NCBI GenBank assembly: GCA_035444285.1
Contig: DAOMOK010000002.1
Location: 494,727-558,726 of the forward strand
Source: CAADGU01 sp035444285
Lineage (GTDB): Bacteria; Chloroflexota; Anaerolineae; Promineifilales; Promineifilaceae
DNA: 64,000 nt
Reading direction: 5' to 3'
In this document: piece by piece, positions 26,580 to 34,530 of the stretch
How the letters are laid out: each line of letters starts with the position of its first letter
Numbering within the stretch: position 1 is the first letter of the stretch
Program-made: the position numbers and the translations under genes
The notes under the pieces: generated by a model
Told to the model about the DNA's origin: nothing
What the model saw: only the letters and a program-made list of their open reading frames with translations
Database searches by the model: none

Positions 26580-26692
26580 ACGATCACGTGTAACCGTTCA
26601 GACCTGACAGGTTTTTAACTCGTTCAACTTGAAGCTTTGCAGGCCAAAAACCTGTCAGGTCTCCAGAGGGACTGAACGCTTACGATCACGTG
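26580..26692. mobile_element. MITE-like palindromic element with 11 bp direct repeats
   Basis: ACGATCACGTG occurs at both 26580-26590 and 26682-26692. Between the copies is a 91-base foldback: CGTTCAG and ACCTGACAGGTTTTT on the left, AAAAACCTGTCAGGT and CTGAACG inverted on the right. Flanking direct repeats look like a target-site duplication. The element sits in the 5' leader of serA, between promoter and gene. Confidence 0.6.
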
Positions 26693-26732
26693 GCACAAAC
26701 TTTCAGTTTGCGCCACTCACTAAGGAAAGAGC

Positions 26733-28316
26733 ATGTTCAAAATTTTGATTTCTGACAAACTGGGCGCGGCCGGCTTAGAGCGGCTGGATCAGGCCAAAGA
26801 CGCCACCTATGACCTGAAAACAGGGTTGAGCAAAGAAGAATTGGTAGTGATTTTGCCCGCATACGATGCGCTCATTGTGCGCAGCGAAACGAAGGCTGAC
26901 GCTGAAGTATTGGCGGCAGGGGCAAACCTGAAAGTGGTAGGCCGGGCCGGTATGGGCGTGGATAACATTGACGTGCGCGCCGCCACTATGCGCGGCATCA
27001 TCGTCATGAACACACCTCAGGCCAACAGTATCGCTACGGCCGAACAGGCGATGGCGTTGATGCTGGCTGCCAGCCGCTATACAGCGCAGTCCCATGCTTC
27101 GTTGGCGGCAGGTGAATGGAACAGAGCCAAATTCACCGGCGTGCAGTTGTACCGTAAGACGTTGGGTATCGTTGGTTTTGGCCGGATTGGGCGGCATGTA
27201 GCCAAACGTGCCCAGGCGTTTGGCATGGAAGTAATTGCCTATGACCCCTATGTCTCGGAAGAAGTGGGCCGCGATCACGGGGTGACGCTGGTTGACCTGG
27301 ACGACTTGCTGGCGCAGTCTGACTACATCAGCCTGCACACGGCGTTGATGCCGGAGACGGAGAGCATGATCAACGCCGATACCATTGCCCAGATGAAGGA
27401 TGGTGTGATCCTGGTCAATGCGGCGCGGGGTAAGCTGATTGATGAGGCCGCCCTGGCGGCGGCGTTACAGAGCGGCAAGGTGCGCGCTGCCGGGCTGGAT
27501 GTGTTCCGCAAAGAGCCGCCGGATGGCAGCCCTCTGATTGGTTTGCCAAATGTGGTGCATACGCCGCATCTGGGGGCCAGTTCGGTGGAGGCGCAGCGTG
27601 ATGTGGCCACGCAGATAGTTGACCAGATTTTGGACGCGCTGCGCGGTAAGGATTTCCGCAATGCGGTGAACATGCCCTTTCCGGCGGGGCCGGGGTTTGA
27701 GATGTTACGACCGTATATGTCGCTGGCGGAAACGTTGGGGCTGCTGCACTGTCATCTGGCCGAAGGCGCTATTCGTCGCGTGGAAATTGAGGTGCGTGGT
27801 GAGGATGTGGACACGCTCATCAAGCCGGTGGCTGCCGGGCTGCTCAAAGGTATATTGCAGAAATCTATCTCTGAGGATGTGAACTACATCAACGCGCCGG
27901 TGCTGGCTGAAGAAAATGGCATCACCACGACACAAACCAAGGGCATTACGCCGATTGATTATCCCAACATGATCTCTTGCAAGGTGCAGTGGGAAGGCGG
28001 CGAGCGTCTGCTGGCAGGGGTGCTGTTTGGCGGCAGCGAACCGCGTCTGGTGCAGGTGGATGAGTATACGCTGGAAGCCAAACCGTTTGGTGAGGTGTTG
28101 GTGCTGCGCAACAAGGATGTGCCCGGCGTCATCGGGCAGGTGGGCACCATTCTGGCGGCTTATGAAGTCAATATCGGTGAATGGCGGATGGGGCGCGATA
28201 AACCGGGTGGGGAGGCGCTGTCGTTCATAAACCTGGACAGCAAACCGCCAACGGCCGTACTCGATGCCTTAGCGGTGATTCCAGCCATCACCCATGTACG
28301 ATTAGTGAGTTTGTAG
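26733..28316 (+). CDS. serA: D-3-phosphoglycerate dehydrogenase
   Basis: First step of serine synthesis, oxidising 3-phosphoglycerate. At 527 residues it is the long form with NAD-binding, ASB and ACT domains. GRAGMGVDNIDVRAATMRGI, GIVGFGRIGRHVAKRAQAFG (Rossmann loop, about 146-165), VNAARGKLIDEAALAAAL (catalytic Arg) and HTPHLGASSVEAQRDVA (catalytic His) are all present. The C-terminal ACT domain begins near GEVLVLRNKDVPGVIGQVG and usually binds serine for feedback control. ATG 26733 follows AAGGAAAGAG. Confidence 0.96.
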   Translation: MFKILISDKLGAAGLERLDQAKDATYDLKTGLSKEELVVILPAYDALIVRSETKADAEVLAAGANLKVVGRAGMGVDNIDVRAATMRGIIVMNTPQANSIATAEQAMALMLAASRYTAQSHASLAAGEWNRAKFTGVQLYRKTLGIVGFGRIGRHVAKRAQAFGMEVIAYDPYVSEEVGRDHGVTLVDLDDLLAQSDYISLHTALMPETESMINADTIAQMKDGVILVNAARGKLIDEAALAAALQSGKVRAAGLDVFRKEPPDGSPLIGLPNVVHTPHLGASSVEAQRDVATQIVDQILDALRGKDFRNAVNMPFPAGPGFEMLRPYMSLAETLGLLHCHLAEGAIRRVEIEVRGEDVDTLIKPVAAGLLKGILQKSISEDVNYINAPVLAEENGITTTQTKGITPIDYPNMISCKVQWEGGERLLAGVLFGGSEPRLVQVDEYTLEAKPFGEVLVLRNKDVPGVIGQVGTILAAYEVNIGEWRMGRDKPGGEALSFINLDSKPPTAVLDALAVIPAITHVRLVSL

Positions 28317-28379
28317 GGGCGAGGCAGTTGGGTCAGGCCTTGTAGGCAGAAGCCCACTGGCTTCCCAACTGCCTCGCCC
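28317..28379. terminator. Bidirectional terminator between serA and khpB
   Basis: GGGCGAGGCAGTTGGG and CCCAACTGCCTCGCCC form a perfect 16 bp stem spanning the whole gap between the convergent genes, with a 31-base loop that itself folds. Confidence 0.7.
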
Positions 28380-29186
28380 TTACCGTTTGGGGTGGATGCG
28401 CACCCGGCGCTGGCTGCCTTCGCCGGTACTTTGCGTATAGACAGCGATGTGATCCCGTAGGGTCATGTGAATGACGCGGCGTTCGTTAGCGGGCATTGGT
28501 TCCAGGCTGACCGGACGTTGTTGTTTGACCACCTTGCTGGCCATGCGTTCCGCCAGACGCGCCAACGCCTGCTTGCGCCGTTCCCGATAGCCTTCCACAT
28601 CAATCACAAAGTTGGCTTTGCTTTTCAACTGGTGGCTGGCAATCAGGCGGGCCATGTATTGCAGCGAGGCCAGTGTGTCGCCGCGTGGGCCAATGAGAAC
28701 ACCCAGGTCTGGGCCGGTGATTTCGATCTGGTTGATGGGTTGGCCGGTGACATCATCTGGTTCGGTGACGGCCGTATGAATGTCCGCCTCAATTTGCATA
28801 TGGCCGAGGATGGTTTGCAGGATGGTCACGGCCGTGTCTCGTTCTTGTTCTAACTCTTCCGAGGTGATGGGGGTAACGGCCGTGGCCTCTTGTTCCACTT
28901 TTGCCGGTGTTCGGGGAGGCGCGGGTGGTGTACTCGGCGGGGTGACGGTCCTGGCTGGGGTTGGTGTGGGTTTAACCGGCGCCGGTTCCGGTTTTTTCTC
29001 CGGCATGGCTGGCGTCATAGGTAACAAACGAACGACCGCCTCCCGTGCCCCCAGTCCTAAAATCCCCCGGCTGCCTTCATCAATTACATCTACAATCACA
29101 TCACTGCGGTTCAAGCCCAGCTTTGCCAGGCCGGTTTCTATGGCGTTATCAACTGTTTGCCCTCGAACTTCAATCTCACGACTCAT
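28380..29186 (-). CDS. khpB: RNA-binding protein KhpB (Jag/SpoIIIJ-associated)
   Basis: 268 residues: N-terminal Jag-N domain (EVRGQTVDNAIETGLAKLGL, with GSRGILGLGAREAVVR), a Pro/Thr/Ala-rich linker (about 60-110), a KH domain (EITGPDLGVLIGPRGDTLAS) and an R3H domain (VEGYRERRKQALARLAERMA to the end). KhpB binds RNA, and in Gram-positive bacteria it affects cell-wall synthesis and division. It lies at the end of the rpmH-rnpA-yidD-yidC block, its normal place. ATG 29186 has GAGGG seven bases upstream. Confidence 0.95.
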   Translation of the reverse strand: MSREIEVRGQTVDNAIETGLAKLGLNRSDVIVDVIDEGSRGILGLGAREAVVRLLPMTPAMPEKKPEPAPVKPTPTPARTVTPPSTPPAPPRTPAKVEQEATAVTPITSEELEQERDTAVTILQTILGHMQIEADIHTAVTEPDDVTGQPINQIEITGPDLGVLIGPRGDTLASLQYMARLIASHQLKSKANFVIDVEGYRERRKQALARLAERMASKVVKQQRPVSLEPMPANERRVIHMTLRDHIAVYTQSTGEGSQRRVRIHPKR

Positions 29187-29213
29187 AATTTACCCTCTAT
29201 TTTCGTGCCGTAG

Positions 29214-30140
29214 CTACTTGTTTTTCTTCTTCTTGCGTTTGGCTGGGGGCGGGGTTCCTTTGCTGGGAGGTGGGGTGGTCACTTCGTCCTCAGCCGCGCT
29301 TTCGGTAGTGACACGGCCGTTGGCCGATCCGTCGCCATTGGCAGCTTCCAATTCAACTGCTTTTTTTGTTTCTTCGCGCGCCGCCTTCTCTTTTTCCATC
29401 ACCTTGCGCGTGTAATACCCTTGCCCGATGCCGATCAGGTTAGACAGAATAAAGTAAATAGACAACCCGGCCTGAAACGTCAGCGCAAAAAAGCCAAACA
29501 TCAACGGCATGGTATATTGCATGGATTGTGTCATGGCCGCCGTGGGGTCATCTTGCTGCTGTTGTTTTCCTTTTTTGTCTGCCTGGCCGTTGTTCTTTGG
29601 TTTTGGTGGTGTGGAAACTTTTGTTTGAATAAATGTGGTCACAAAAACTAGCACCGGCAGCACATAAAAAGGATCAGGCTGGCCCAGGTTCATCCACAAA
29701 AACTGGCTGTCAATAGGCAGCAGCGCCGTCAGATCAATAAAAGGATAGGCCCGCTGCGTCATTTCCAGCAATGCTAACGGTGTGGTACCCAGCACAATCC
29801 GCAGTACCGCAAACAATCCAAACAAAATAGGCATGGTGGCGATGAGAGGTAAACAGCCGGAGAGACTTTCGGCCGGGTTATACCCAATTCTGGCAAATTC
29901 TTCCTGCATCTTTTGCGGATTGTCTTTGTATTTTTGCTGGATGGCCCGAATCTGTGGTTGCATTTCCTGGGTTTTGGCCATGCTGCGCTGCTGCCGCAGG
30001 TTGAGCGGCAGCATGATGATGCGGGTGATGATAGTAAAAATAGCAATGGCCAGGACGAAGTTACCCAAAGCCCCATATAACCATAACAGGGCATTCAACA
30101 TCGGGTCAATAATTACCGAATTCCACAATAAAGAAAACAT
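29214..30140 (-). CDS. yidC: Membrane protein insertase YidC
   Basis: 308 residues of the Oxa1/YidC family without the large periplasmic domain of proteobacteria. Five hydrophobic segments are visible. NFVLAIAIFTIITRIIMLPL (helix with the conserved Arg in the hydrophilic groove), KYKDNPQKMQEEFARIGYNP (cytoplasmic coiled-coil loop) and LSGCLPLIATMPILFGLFAV are typical. The C terminus is lysine-rich, suitable for ribosome contact. It inserts membrane proteins alone or with SecYEG. Its neighbours are a lipoprotein gene upstream and khpB downstream. Confidence 0.95.
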   Translation of the reverse strand: MFSLLWNSVIIDPMLNALLWLYGALGNFVLAIAIFTIITRIIMLPLNLRQQRSMAKTQEMQPQIRAIQQKYKDNPQKMQEEFARIGYNPAESLSGCLPLIATMPILFGLFAVLRIVLGTTPLALLEMTQRAYPFIDLTALLPIDSQFLWMNLGQPDPFYVLPVLVFVTTFIQTKVSTPPKPKNNGQADKKGKQQQQDDPTAAMTQSMQYTMPLMFGFFALTFQAGLSIYFILSNLIGIGQGYYTRKVMEKEKAAREETKKAVELEAANGDGSANGRVTTESAAEDEVTTPPPSKGTPPPAKRKKKKNK

Positions 30141-30268
30141 GGTTTAATTCCTACGCTGACAGAGGCCGCCGGGTCTGCATTGGTTCTTTGTAACGGCTTT
30201 TGCCAGATGTGCCCGCTAAAACAACTGCACCAAACACAAACCCGCGCCGGATTTGTGCATATCTGCTC

Positions 30269-31486
30269 TTAATCCAAAACAGGGACATAACTCCATTTTG
30301 GCGTACCAGTTGCGCGGTCATAGGCTGACAACACAGCTAACTCACTGTGCATCGCTACTATTATCATATCATCAACAATGACGGGTGTTGTAAACAAAGG
30401 CGCTCGTGTTGTGCGCTGCCAGATTTCGGCGCCTGTTTCTGCATCTAAGGCTACCAGCAGCCCTTCTTCTGTGCTGTCGTTACCTTCGGCGGCAATGTAC
30501 ACAACCCCATCGGCCACCACTGGGCTGGCCTGAATGGCGCCGTCTATTTCAATGCGATTGGCTACACCACCCGATTCATTCATCTGGTTAATGGAAACTT
30601 GCCACAATTTTTGGCCGCTGGCCGCATTGATGGCAAATACCTGGGCGCTGCTATCGGCAAAATAGAGCGTGTCATCAACCAGCGCCGGGGCGCTCCAGAT
30701 CCAGTTGGTTGCTTCTGCCCGCCATTCTTCTGCGCCAGTATCCATGTTAAGTGCATGGAGGGCGTTGTCGAAAGCGCCCACATAGACCAGCTTTTCGGCG
30801 GGATTCACGAGGGCCTGCGCCGATATGGCGCCTGCCAATTCTGCTTGCCATAGTTCATTGCCGGTACTGGCATCGAGTGCGTATACATGTTTGTCCAGGG
30901 AGGTGAGGTAGAGGATGCCTTCGTAGTAACTGGGGGTGGCCCAAACTGCGCCTTCTGTGGCAAAACGCCACCGTTCCACGCCGGTGGTGGCGTCTAAAGC
31001 GGAAAGGTGGTTATCGGCCGTTCCGACATAAACCATGTCGCCGACCTGAAGAGGGCCGGCGATAATTTTGTCGGTTGCCACACTGGTGTTTGTCCAAAGG
31101 GTGGTGGGGGTGGGGCTGTCGTTTTCTTGTAACCCGTAAGCGGTGACGATGATGGTGGGGGAAAACATACCGCCGGCCGCACCGTAATCACCAAAGATAA
31201 CACGGCCGTCCTGGACAGATGGCGCAGCGTTAATTTGTAAAGCCCGGTTTTCCGGTCTAAAGACCCATTGTGACTGTTGGGCTACGGCATCATAGGCGAC
31301 AACGGCCGGGCCGTAAGCCACATAAACGGTTGAGCCATGTGCGGTAAGGCCAGGCCAGTTTTCGGTATTGGCCCGGGCGGCGCAACCTGTCAGCAGCCAA
31401 CTTATGAGAAAAATGAAGAGTATGAAGGACCGTGGTGACGGCCGTTTAGTGATGAACAACGAAATACCTCCGCGCTTTTTCCGCAT
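30269..31486 (-). CDS. PQQ-repeat (BamB-like) lipoprotein
   Basis: 405 residues with a lipoprotein signal peptide: a charged N terminus, a hydrophobic helix (FILFIFLISWL) and the lipobox LLTGC near residue 36. The rest is a beta-propeller of PQQ-like repeats, recognisable as repeated ALDA.TG.E.W units (LSALDATTGVERWRFATEG, VYALDASTGNELWQAELAG). Propellers of this type bind partner proteins; BamB acts in outer membrane protein assembly. I start at ATG 31486 because an earlier in-frame start at 31540 would overlap yidD. Its location between yidD and yidC suggests a link to membrane protein insertion, an inference. Confidence 0.85.
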   Translation of the reverse strand: MRKKRGGISLFITKRPSPRSFILFIFLISWLLTGCAARANTENWPGLTAHGSTVYVAYGPAVVAYDAVAQQSQWVFRPENRALQINAAPSVQDGRVIFGDYGAAGGMFSPTIIVTAYGLQENDSPTPTTLWTNTSVATDKIIAGPLQVGDMVYVGTADNHLSALDATTGVERWRFATEGAVWATPSYYEGILYLTSLDKHVYALDASTGNELWQAELAGAISAQALVNPAEKLVYVGAFDNALHALNMDTGAEEWRAEATNWIWSAPALVDDTLYFADSSAQVFAINAASGQKLWQVSINQMNESGGVANRIEIDGAIQASPVVADGVVYIAAEGNDSTEEGLLVALDAETGAEIWQRTTRAPLFTTPVIVDDMIIVAMHSELAVLSAYDRATGTPKWSYVPVLD

Positions 31487-31517
31487 TTTGTGGTGAGATA
31501 TGGTCGGGCTGATTGGC

Positions 31518-31727
31518 TCAGGGGACCGGATCATACCCACCGGGGTGAAGAGGGTGGCAACGGGAAATGCGTTTTACCGCCATCCAGCCACCTTTAAGAA
31601 AACCATATTTTTCAATGGCCTCATAGCCGTACTGGGAGCAGGTGGGTTGAAAACGACAGGTAGGCGGTGTAAAACGAGAAATCCATCTTTGGTAAAAGCG
31701 AATGAGCAATAAGGCGATCTTTTTCAT
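31518..31727 (-). CDS. yidD: Membrane protein insertion efficiency factor YidD
   Basis: 69 residues with the full family signature: FYQRWISRFTPPTCRFQPTC, SQYGYEAIEKYGFLKGGWM and RISRCHPLHPGGYDPVP, including the three conserved Cys. A small peripheral membrane protein that assists YidC-dependent insertion. It stands in the standard rnpA-yidD-yidC order, here separated from yidC by the PQQ lipoprotein. Confidence 0.95.
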   Translation of the reverse strand: MKKIALLLIRFYQRWISRFTPPTCRFQPTCSQYGYEAIEKYGFLKGGWMAVKRISRCHPLHPGGYDPVP

Positions 31728-31739
31728 TTGCTATGAAGC

Positions 31740-31781
31740 GGCCAAACCCTAAGGGTTCTCAAAAACCCTTAGGGTCTGGCC
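31740..31781. repeat. AACCCTAAGGGTT hairpin at rnpA 3' end
   Basis: GGCCAAACCCTAAGGGTT and AACCCTTAGGGTCTGGCC form a near-perfect 18 bp stem with a six-base loop. One arm encodes the last codons of rnpA. Within each arm CCCTAAGGG is itself a palindrome. Confidence 0.75.
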
Positions 31782-32113
31782 CGCAGTTTGGCTCGCTGTA
31801 ATAATTGGGTGACGGCCGTTTCCACTTCCCCAAAAGCAGCCTGGGGCAATGATGGCCGGGCAATCAATACACAATCCCATCCCGGTTGAATTTCTGGTAA
31901 GTGCGCCCGCACCGCTTCTCGCAGCAGCCGTTTGGCTCGATTGCGTTGAACCGCTTTGCCCACATGCCGGCTGGCTACAAAAGCAAAGCGGCTCACAGGC
32001 AACGAATTTGACCGTACCAATAAGATGAGCAAAGGGTGACGCCAGCTATTTCCTGCCTGCCGAACCAGATTAATATCGGCCGGGCGCCGCAAACGATGGT
32101 TTGATTGCAGCAT
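31769..32113 (-). CDS. rnpA: Ribonuclease P protein component
   Basis: Protein subunit of RNase P for tRNA 5' maturation. MLQSNHRLRRPADINLVRQA matches the family N terminus, so I start at ATG 32113; a TTG at 32134 would add seven residues. The RNR motif region FAFVASRHVGKAVQRNRAKR (about 42-61) and LLREAVRAHLP are clear. The C terminus (KLRARP) is encoded in a hairpin repeat. It follows rpmH by 22 bases as in nearly all bacteria. Confidence 0.94.
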   Translation of the reverse strand: MLQSNHRLRRPADINLVRQAGNSWRHPLLILLVRSNSLPVSRFAFVASRHVGKAVQRNRAKRLLREAVRAHLPEIQPGWDCVLIARPSLPQAAFGEVETAVTQLLQRAKLRARP

Positions 32114-32135
32114 GATGTACCGGCCAAAGGGCAAC

Positions 32136-32360
32136 TTATTTGCCGCCGCCCCATCGTTTAACAGACCGATAGGCGGTGGCCGATGTGGCGTTCCAATTGA
32201 TTTTCTTCACATGTTCGTTCATGCTCACCGATAATTGGGCGCGGCCTTTGGCGCGGCGGGCGCTGAGGACTTTGCGACCGCCAACAGTTTTCATGCGTTC
32301 CCGAAACCCATGTACCCGCATCCGGCGGCGAATTTTTGGTTGATACGTGCGTTTTGGCAT
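32136..32360 (-). CDS. rpmH: 50S ribosomal protein L34 with C-terminal extension
   Basis: MPKRTYQPKIRRRMRVHGFR and RMKTVGGRKVLSARRAKGRA are canonical L34, which normally ends near residue 45-47. Here the frame continues for about 28 residues (SMNEHVKKINWNATSATAYR and on to RWGGGK), stopping 22 bases before rnpA. The start has AAGGAG within 12 bases upstream. The extension is unusual for the family and keeps a basic character. A frameshift near codon 46 is possible but not evident. Confidence 0.93.
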   Translation of the reverse strand: MPKRTYQPKIRRRMRVHGFRERMKTVGGRKVLSARRAKGRAQLSVSMNEHVKKINWNATSATAYRSVKRWGGGK

Positions 32361-32382
32361 GTTTTAAGTCTCCTTCATTAAA

Positions 32383-32411
32383 GGTGGCGCGATTTGCCAA
32401 ATCGCGCCACC
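32383..32411. repeat. Perfect GCGATTT hairpin before rpmH
   Basis: GGTGGCGCGATTT, loop GCC, AAATCGCGCCACC: a 13 bp perfect stem in the rpmH leader. A weaker relative follows at about 32436-32453. Confidence 0.8.
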
Positions 32412-32548
32412 GATTTCATCTTGTGTATGGGTAAGACGATTTCAAAAATCGCCTGTGCTAAATGATGTCAAATCTTATCGGAAAGAAGGGTAGAGACGAA
32501 TTGTGTCTTACAAATCTATACAACCGCTCATCCTCGAAGCGACATAAA

Positions 32549-32577
32549 ATTATATCTCTCCGCCATAGGGTGGTCAA
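32549..32577 (-). promoter_or_regulatory. Promoter for rpmH-rnpA-yidD-yidC operon
   Basis: On the minus strand TTGACC (32577-32572), a 17-base spacer and TATAAT (32554-32549). It gives a leader of about 180 nt that holds the GCGATTT hairpin. Confidence 0.7.
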
Positions 32578-32582
32578 ATTGA

Positions 32583-32614
32583 GAAAAAGAACAGCCGCCG
32601 ATTGAGATCGGCGG
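32583..32614 (-). terminator. Terminator after the methyltransferase-like gene
   Basis: On the minus strand GCCGCCGAT, loop CTCA, ATCGGCGGC, then TGTTCTTTTTC. Confidence 0.75.
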
Positions 32615-32637
32615 CGGGGGCGGCTTGAAGTGGCATC

Positions 32638-33123
32638 TCAGTAGACAAAGGGGATCAGCTTGCGGATTCGTTTTTGGTAGTCGGCGTAGTTGGTGTATTT
32701 TTCGGCCAGCCATTGTTCTTCGCGGCGAGATTTGGCGTCGAACAAGAGGAAGAGTAGCAGCGCCAGCGCCAGGGTAAGCCCACTATGCATAAACAGGCCC
32801 CAACCAAACGCACCCAGGATGATGCCGCTGTAAATGGGATGGCGCACCAGGCGATACGCCCCATGTTCAACCATGTTGGCGTTTTCTTTGGGGTGGGGCA
32901 CGGCCGTAATGTTATCCCCCAAACTCCACACCCCCGCCAGCGCCAGCAGCAGCCCTACCCCCATCAATGACAGACCGGTCACCAGACCAATGCTATGCCA
33001 GGGTTCAGGCCAGGGGGCGGACGGCCGTGACACAAACGGCGCCACAGCAATCAAGCCCAACAGCCCAAACTGCACTACCACATACCCTTCGCCTCGTTTG
33101 CCAGCCCAATTCCGTTTGCTCAA
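32638..33123 (-). CDS. Isoprenylcysteine methyltransferase-like membrane protein
   Basis: About 160 residues with several membrane helices and the C-terminal pattern of the ICMT/phospholipid methyltransferase (PEMT) family: YRLVRHPIYSGIILGAFGWG (about 95-115) and EEQWLAEKYTNYADYQKRIR. I start at TTG 33123, which follows AGGAAG by five bases; the frame stays open to 33222 through a repeat, so the N terminus is uncertain. It would methylate a lipid or prenyl substrate with SAM. It is last in the minus-strand sulfur cluster, though the link may be only positional. Confidence 0.8.
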   Translation of the reverse strand: MSKRNWAGKRGEGYVVVQFGLLGLIAVAPFVSRPSAPWPEPWHSIGLVTGLSLMGVGLLLALAGVWSLGDNITAVPHPKENANMVEHGAYRLVRHPIYSGIILGAFGWGLFMHSGLTLALALLLFLLFDAKSRREEQWLAEKYTNYADYQKRIRKLIPFVY

Positions 33124-33133
33124 CGCAGCTTCC

Positions 33134-33225
33134 TGCTTTTCCAGATAGGGACGCGGATTTTCGGGATTTACCGGATTCTCGCGGATTATCAAGACAAAAA
33201 TCCGCGAGAATCCGCGTCCCAAATT
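33134..33225. repeat. GGACGCGGATT / AATCCGCGTCC inverted repeat
   Basis: GGGACGCGGATTTTCGGGAT and CGGATTCTCGCGGATT are mirrored by AATCCGCGAGAATCCGCGTC. A related but less ordered stretch occurs at 37976-38050. It covers the gap after the YeeE-rhodanese gene. Confidence 0.7.
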
Positions 33226-33228
33226 CTT

Positions 33229-34455
33229 TTACCCACACCCGCCACTGCCGGGGGCGCGTTTTAATTGTAGCTGAATTTTGGGGATGTAGGTCAGGTCAAA
33301 CAGATGAGGGTCTGGTTTGGCGGCAGGGTGCCGGGCGCCCAGGGCAGCGGTGAAGGCATATCGTAGTTGTTCGTCACGGCCGTCTGTCGCTACATAATCC
33401 GGCCCAAAAGCATCTTTGGTGAAGGTTGCCAGCCAGTTGTTGATGCCGCCTTCCAAAATGTAAACATTGGGCACACTTTCGGCTACCAGCAGCTTCCAGG
33501 CATCGGTTGCGGCCGTTTCGTCATTACTGATCACCACCACCACCGTATTGGCCGGTTCCGCAATTAGCTCCGGTGTCAGCGCCAGCAGATCGTCCGGCGA
33601 CACCCGCTGTGCGTCCAAAATGTGAAACAGGTTGTAATCTGCCTCGCTGCGCACATCTATCATGCGCACTTTGATTTTGGGGTCGTGCAAGGTGGTCAGC
33701 AGTTCGCCGGGGTGAATTTGCACGGCGCGTTCGGCCAACGTGGCTTCCTTTTCCGGGGCAATGGCCTGCCAGCGGTCGGCCGTAGTCGGCTGTCCCAGGA
33801 TAATCAGGCCAATACCACCCAGGAAGATGATGGCGGCAGCCACATAACGCCATCGAGGAGCGGTGTTGGGGTCGGCGTCGCCAAAATGCTGTTCCAGCTT
33901 TTCGGCCGCCCAAAACATGCCCAGGGCCATCACAATCAGCCCCAGCACTACGATGCCGGTGGGCAGGCCAAACAGTTCTGGCAGGGTGAAGCGCCCCATG
34001 TAGCTACTGTTCCACCATTCGTCATACAACCCCACCGTTTCGCCAAAAAGGAAGATGCCAAACAGCACGCCCAACACAAAAAAGACGCCGTCTAGCTTGG
34101 CAGTCGCCGCTGCTACCAGCGAAGTGCCGGGGCAAAAGCCGCCGATGATGAAACCAAAACCCATGACCAGCCCGCCAACAATGCCGGGCCAGAGGTAGGT
34201 GGGATTGACCCAGACCAGGTTGTAATCCAGCAATCCCAGGCCGGAGGCGGTGAAGATGAGCAGCATAGCGACAATAATCGCGCCAAACATCACCTTTAGC
34301 ACGGTCATGTCTTTGAAGTAGAACTGGGCTGCCAGCTTTTTGCTGTTGCCAAAACCGGCGCTTTCCAGCACGTAGCCAAATGCAAAACCGATCAAAATAT
34401 AGACGCCGAATGCGCCGTAATGTCCGAGTAATTGGGTGAGAGGTAAGGGAAACAT
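33229..34455 (-). CDS. YeeE-type sulfur transporter fused to rhodanese-like domain
   Basis: 408 residues. The N-terminal ~235 residues are a YeeE/YedE (DUF395) transporter with several membrane helices and the Cys motif GFIIGGFCPGTSLVAAATAK (about 99-118), related to thiosulfate importer TsuA. Residues about 240-360 form a rhodanese-like domain (VRMIDVRSEADYN, VYILEGGINNWLATF), but its active loop reads VVISNDETAATDAW and has no Cys. The extreme C terminus is GSGGCG, resembling the GGCGG sulfur-carrying arm of SoxY. I infer transport or transfer of a sulfane-sulfur compound. It is cotranscribed with the half-YeeE gene and the cytochromes. Confidence 0.85.
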   Translation of the reverse strand: MFPLPLTQLLGHYGAFGVYILIGFAFGYVLESAGFGNSKKLAAQFYFKDMTVLKVMFGAIIVAMLLIFTASGLGLLDYNLVWVNPTYLWPGIVGGLVMGFGFIIGGFCPGTSLVAAATAKLDGVFFVLGVLFGIFLFGETVGLYDEWWNSSYMGRFTLPELFGLPTGIVVLGLIVMALGMFWAAEKLEQHFGDADPNTAPRWRYVAAAIIFLGGIGLIILGQPTTADRWQAIAPEKEATLAERAVQIHPGELLTTLHDPKIKVRMIDVRSEADYNLFHILDAQRVSPDDLLALTPELIAEPANTVVVVISNDETAATDAWKLLVAESVPNVYILEGGINNWLATFTKDAFGPDYVATDGRDEQLRYAFTAALGARHPAAKPDPHLFDLTYIPKIQLQLKRAPGSGGCG

Positions 34456-34458
34456 TTT

Positions 34459-34529
34459 GTAATTATGAATTATGAATTATGAATTATGAAAGCCGAGCCA
34501 CTTCATAATTCCTAATTCATAATTCCTCC
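34459..34529. repeat. AATTATG array, two-armed
   Basis: Four copies of the AATTATG unit run from 34460, followed after a spacer by inverted CATAATTCCTAATTCATAAT, filling the gap between the two YeeE genes. Confidence 0.85.
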
Positions 34530-34530
34530 T

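Noticed and set aside
33124..33222. N-terminal extension of the ICMT-like protein
   Set aside because: Encoded by the GGACGCGGATT repeat, start TTG without ribosome site. The TTG at 33123 has AGGAAG.
33229..33700. Functional rhodanese
   Set aside because: The active-site loop has no Cys, so thiosulfate sulfurtransferase activity by the usual route is unlikely.
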